Below, piece after piece: positions 62,760 to 64,000 of a stretch of DNA of 64,000 nt. The notes below the pieces were generated by a model. That model had not been told where the DNA came from, made no database searches, and saw nothing but the letters and a program-made list of their open reading frames with translations. Position 1 is the first letter of the stretch, and every line of letters starts with the position of its first letter. Origin of the DNA: CAWBJO01 sp963789175 (GTDB lineage: Bacteria > Pseudomonadota > Alphaproteobacteria > Rhizobiales > Aestuariivirgaceae); assembly GCA_963789175.1 (NCBI GenBank), contig CAWBJO010000006.1, positions 62,001 through 126,000 of the forward strand, given 5' to 3'. The position numbers were made by a program, and so were the translations under genes.

Positions 62760-63342
62760 CGGCGGTACCTATGCCGCGATGCGCCAGGTCGAGGAAGTTC
62801 TTCAGCAAGGCATGGCCGTGCTCGGAAGCAATGCTCTCGGGATGAAACTGGACTCCGTGGACGGGCCGGTCCTTGTGCTGCAGGCCCATGATCACACCGT
62901 CGGTCTCCGCCGTCACTTCCAGGCACGCAGGCAGACTGCCGCGCTCGACGATCAGGGAGTGGTAGCGGGTCGCATCAAAGGCGGGCGGGATGTCGCGGAA
63001 TATGCCGTCTCCCTCATGGCGGATCGTCGACAGCTTGCCGTGCATCAGAGACGGTGCGGAAACGACCTTGCCGCCGAAAGCCTGCCCAATGGCCTGGTGA
63101 CCGAGGCACACGCCGAGAATTGGCAAATCTTCGGGAGCATCGCGAATGAGATCGAGGCAGATGCCCGCCTCATTGGGCGTGCACGGACCGGGCGACAGCA
63201 CGATGGCATCGGGGCGAGCCGAGAGAACCTGCCCGACGCTCACCTTGTCGTTGCGATGGACGACCGTTTCCGCCCCCAATTCCCCGAGGTAGTGGAAGAG
63301 GTTCCAGGTAAAGCTGTCGTAGTTGTCGATCAGGATGATCAT
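62410..63342 (-). CDS. trpG: Anthranilate synthase glutamine amidotransferase, with aberrant 3' extension
   Basis: The conserved domain is complete: IDNYDSFTWNLFHYL, LSPGPCTPNEAG, catalytic Cys in GVCLGHQAIGQAFGG, and HGVQFHPESIASEHG with the His-Glu pair. It should end near NFLDLAHRG (about 62770), about 190 residues. As written, the frame runs on about 120 Arg-rich residues through the first 350 bases of trpD, to 62410. A TAG at 62771-62769 lies one frame away, immediately before the trpD ATG, so a one-base indel near 62775-62790 would restore a normal gene. trpE ends 16 bases upstream. Confidence 0.88.
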   Translation of the reverse strand: MIILIDNYDSFTWNLFHYLGELGAETVVHRNDKVSVGQVLSARPDAIVLSPGPCTPNEAGICLDLIRDAPEDLPILGVCLGHQAIGQAFGGKVVSAPSLMHGKLSTIRHEGDGIFRDIPPAFDATRYHSLIVERGSLPACLEVTAETDGVIMGLQHKDRPVHGVQFHPESIASEHGHALLKNFLDLAHRGIGTADVIQVADRQSCRRPAPHPRRGPRGLRHHDVGGGDALPDRRLPDGSAGARRVGRRDHRRGRIHARQDAARRRAAGCDRYRRHGWRWIRKLQHLHCRRHRRGRGRIEGRQARQPGPLL

Positions 63343-63358
63343 GCTTCATCCCATGCAC

Positions 63359-64000
63359 CTATTGGCCGCGCCTCGCAAGTCCGGCGAAACGCACGGCCTC
63401 CTCGGCCGCCCGGAACAAAGCCTTGGCCTTGTTAACACATTCCTGGTGCTCGCTTTCCGGCTGGCTGTCGGCGACGATGCCGGCGCCAGCCTGGACATGC
63501 ATGGTCCCATCCTTGATGACGGCGGTCCGCAGCACGATGCAGGTGTCCATGTCTCCGTTGGCCGAAAAATAGCCGACGCAGCCCGCATAAACGCCCCGTT
63601 TGTCGGCTTCGAGCTCGTCGATTATCTGCATGGCTCGGACCTTGGGCGCTCCCGAGACCGTGCCCGCCGGAAAGCCAGCAACCAGGGCGTCGATGGCATC
63701 ATGTGCCTTGGCCAGGTTGCCTTCGACGTTGGAAACGATGTGCATGACCTGACTATAGAATTCGAGGGTGAAGCGCTCGGTAACCTTTATGGAGCCGATC
63801 TCGGCGACCCGCCCGACATCGTTGCGTCCGAGGTCGAGCAGCATGAGGTGCTCGGCCCGCTCCTTGGGATCGGCCAACAGCTCGTCGGCCAAGGCGCGAT
63901 CCTCGTCGGCATCGGCGCCCCGGCGCCTGGTGCCGGCGATGGGCCTTATGGTCACCTTGCCGTCGCGCACCCGGACGAGAATTTCCGGGCTCGAGCCGAT
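63359..64000 (-). CDS. trpE: Anthranilate synthase component I, 5' end outside window
   Basis: Only the C-terminal part of about 213 residues is present; the frame runs off at base 64000. Chorismate-binding motifs: RPIAGTRRRGADADED, LMLLDLGRNDVGRVA, FPAGTVSGAPKVRAM and GYFSANGDMDTCIVLRT. It ends with a tail of the alphaproteobacterial type. Together with trpG it makes anthranilate from chorismate and glutamine. Confidence 0.95.
   Translation of the reverse strand: MGSSPEILVRVRDGKVTIRPIAGTRRRGADADEDRALADELLADPKERAEHLMLLDLGRNDVGRVAEIGSIKVTERFTLEFYSQVMHIVSNVEGNLAKAHDAIDALVAGFPAGTVSGAPKVRAMQIIDELEADKRGVYAGCVGYFSANGDMDTCIVLRTAVIKDGTMHVQAGAGIVADSQPESEHQECVNKAKALFRAAEEAVRFAGLARRGQ

Overview
The window is a GC-rich chromosomal segment of an alphaproteobacterium, most likely from Hyphomicrobiales (Rhizobiales in the broad sense) or a close relative. 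The evidence is gene order: slt-dapA-smpB-UDG-NYN-folK-rpoZ-rsh, acpS-lepB-rnc-era-recO, mce-DUF1467-proS-lolC-lolD-dnaE, rpsB-tsf-frr-uppS-cdsA-rseP-bamA-fabZ-gltA-gltX-comEC-lexA, and moeA-moaC-trpC-trpD-trpG-trpE. A LexA box of the alphaproteobacterial type (GTTC-N7-GTTC) supports this. No tRNA, rRNA, CRISPR array or insertion sequence was seen.

Layout. 1-6.8 kb: a lipoprotein-type serine protease (cut by the window edge), then three paralogous porins. The two tandem copies (A, B) are nearly identical and both frameshifted; the third (C) is intact. All three share a 5' leader element. Between B and C lie a membrane protein with a helix-hairpin-helix (HHH) module and a tiny membrane protein. 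6.8-9.8 kb: a hydrolase and a soluble lytic transglycosylase. 9.9-21 kb: housekeeping genes for lysine synthesis, trans-translation, uracil repair, folate, omega subunit, (p)ppGpp, secretion and RNA processing, plus a membrane-anchored cyclic-nucleotide sensor of Popeye-like architecture. 21-29 kb: methylmalonyl-CoA epimerase, ProS, LolCD and DNA polymerase III alpha. 29-43.7 kb: translation and envelope block. Several usual members (pyrH, dxr, lpxD, lpxA, lpxI, lpxB) are not in their usual places, and ribosomal protein S2 carries the same C-terminal HHH module as the 4.2 kb membrane protein.

43.7-59.2 kb is an accessory stretch between lexA and moeA, which are neighbours in many relatives. 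It has two parts. The first is a periplasmic metal-handling operon: unknown protein, imelysin, multicopper oxidase, imelysin-like protein, DUF1513. The multicopper oxidase sits where a di-heme oxidase is usual. The second is an amino-sugar locus: kinase, NagA-type deacetylase, Gfo/Idh dehydrogenase and a PP2C-like phosphatase on one strand; a MurQ-like etherase (frameshifted) and a complete sugar ABC importer on the other. A truncated PhoX-type Tat leader lies at its left edge. 59.2-64 kb: molybdenum cofactor and tryptophan genes, ending inside trpE. trpG has an abnormal 3' end consistent with a one-base shift.

The best candidate for a less-described system is the imelysin / multicopper oxidase / imelysin-like / DUF1513 operon with its unknown first gene and a large palindrome upstream. 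Functional statements are inferences from motifs, family knowledge and context; no database search was possible.
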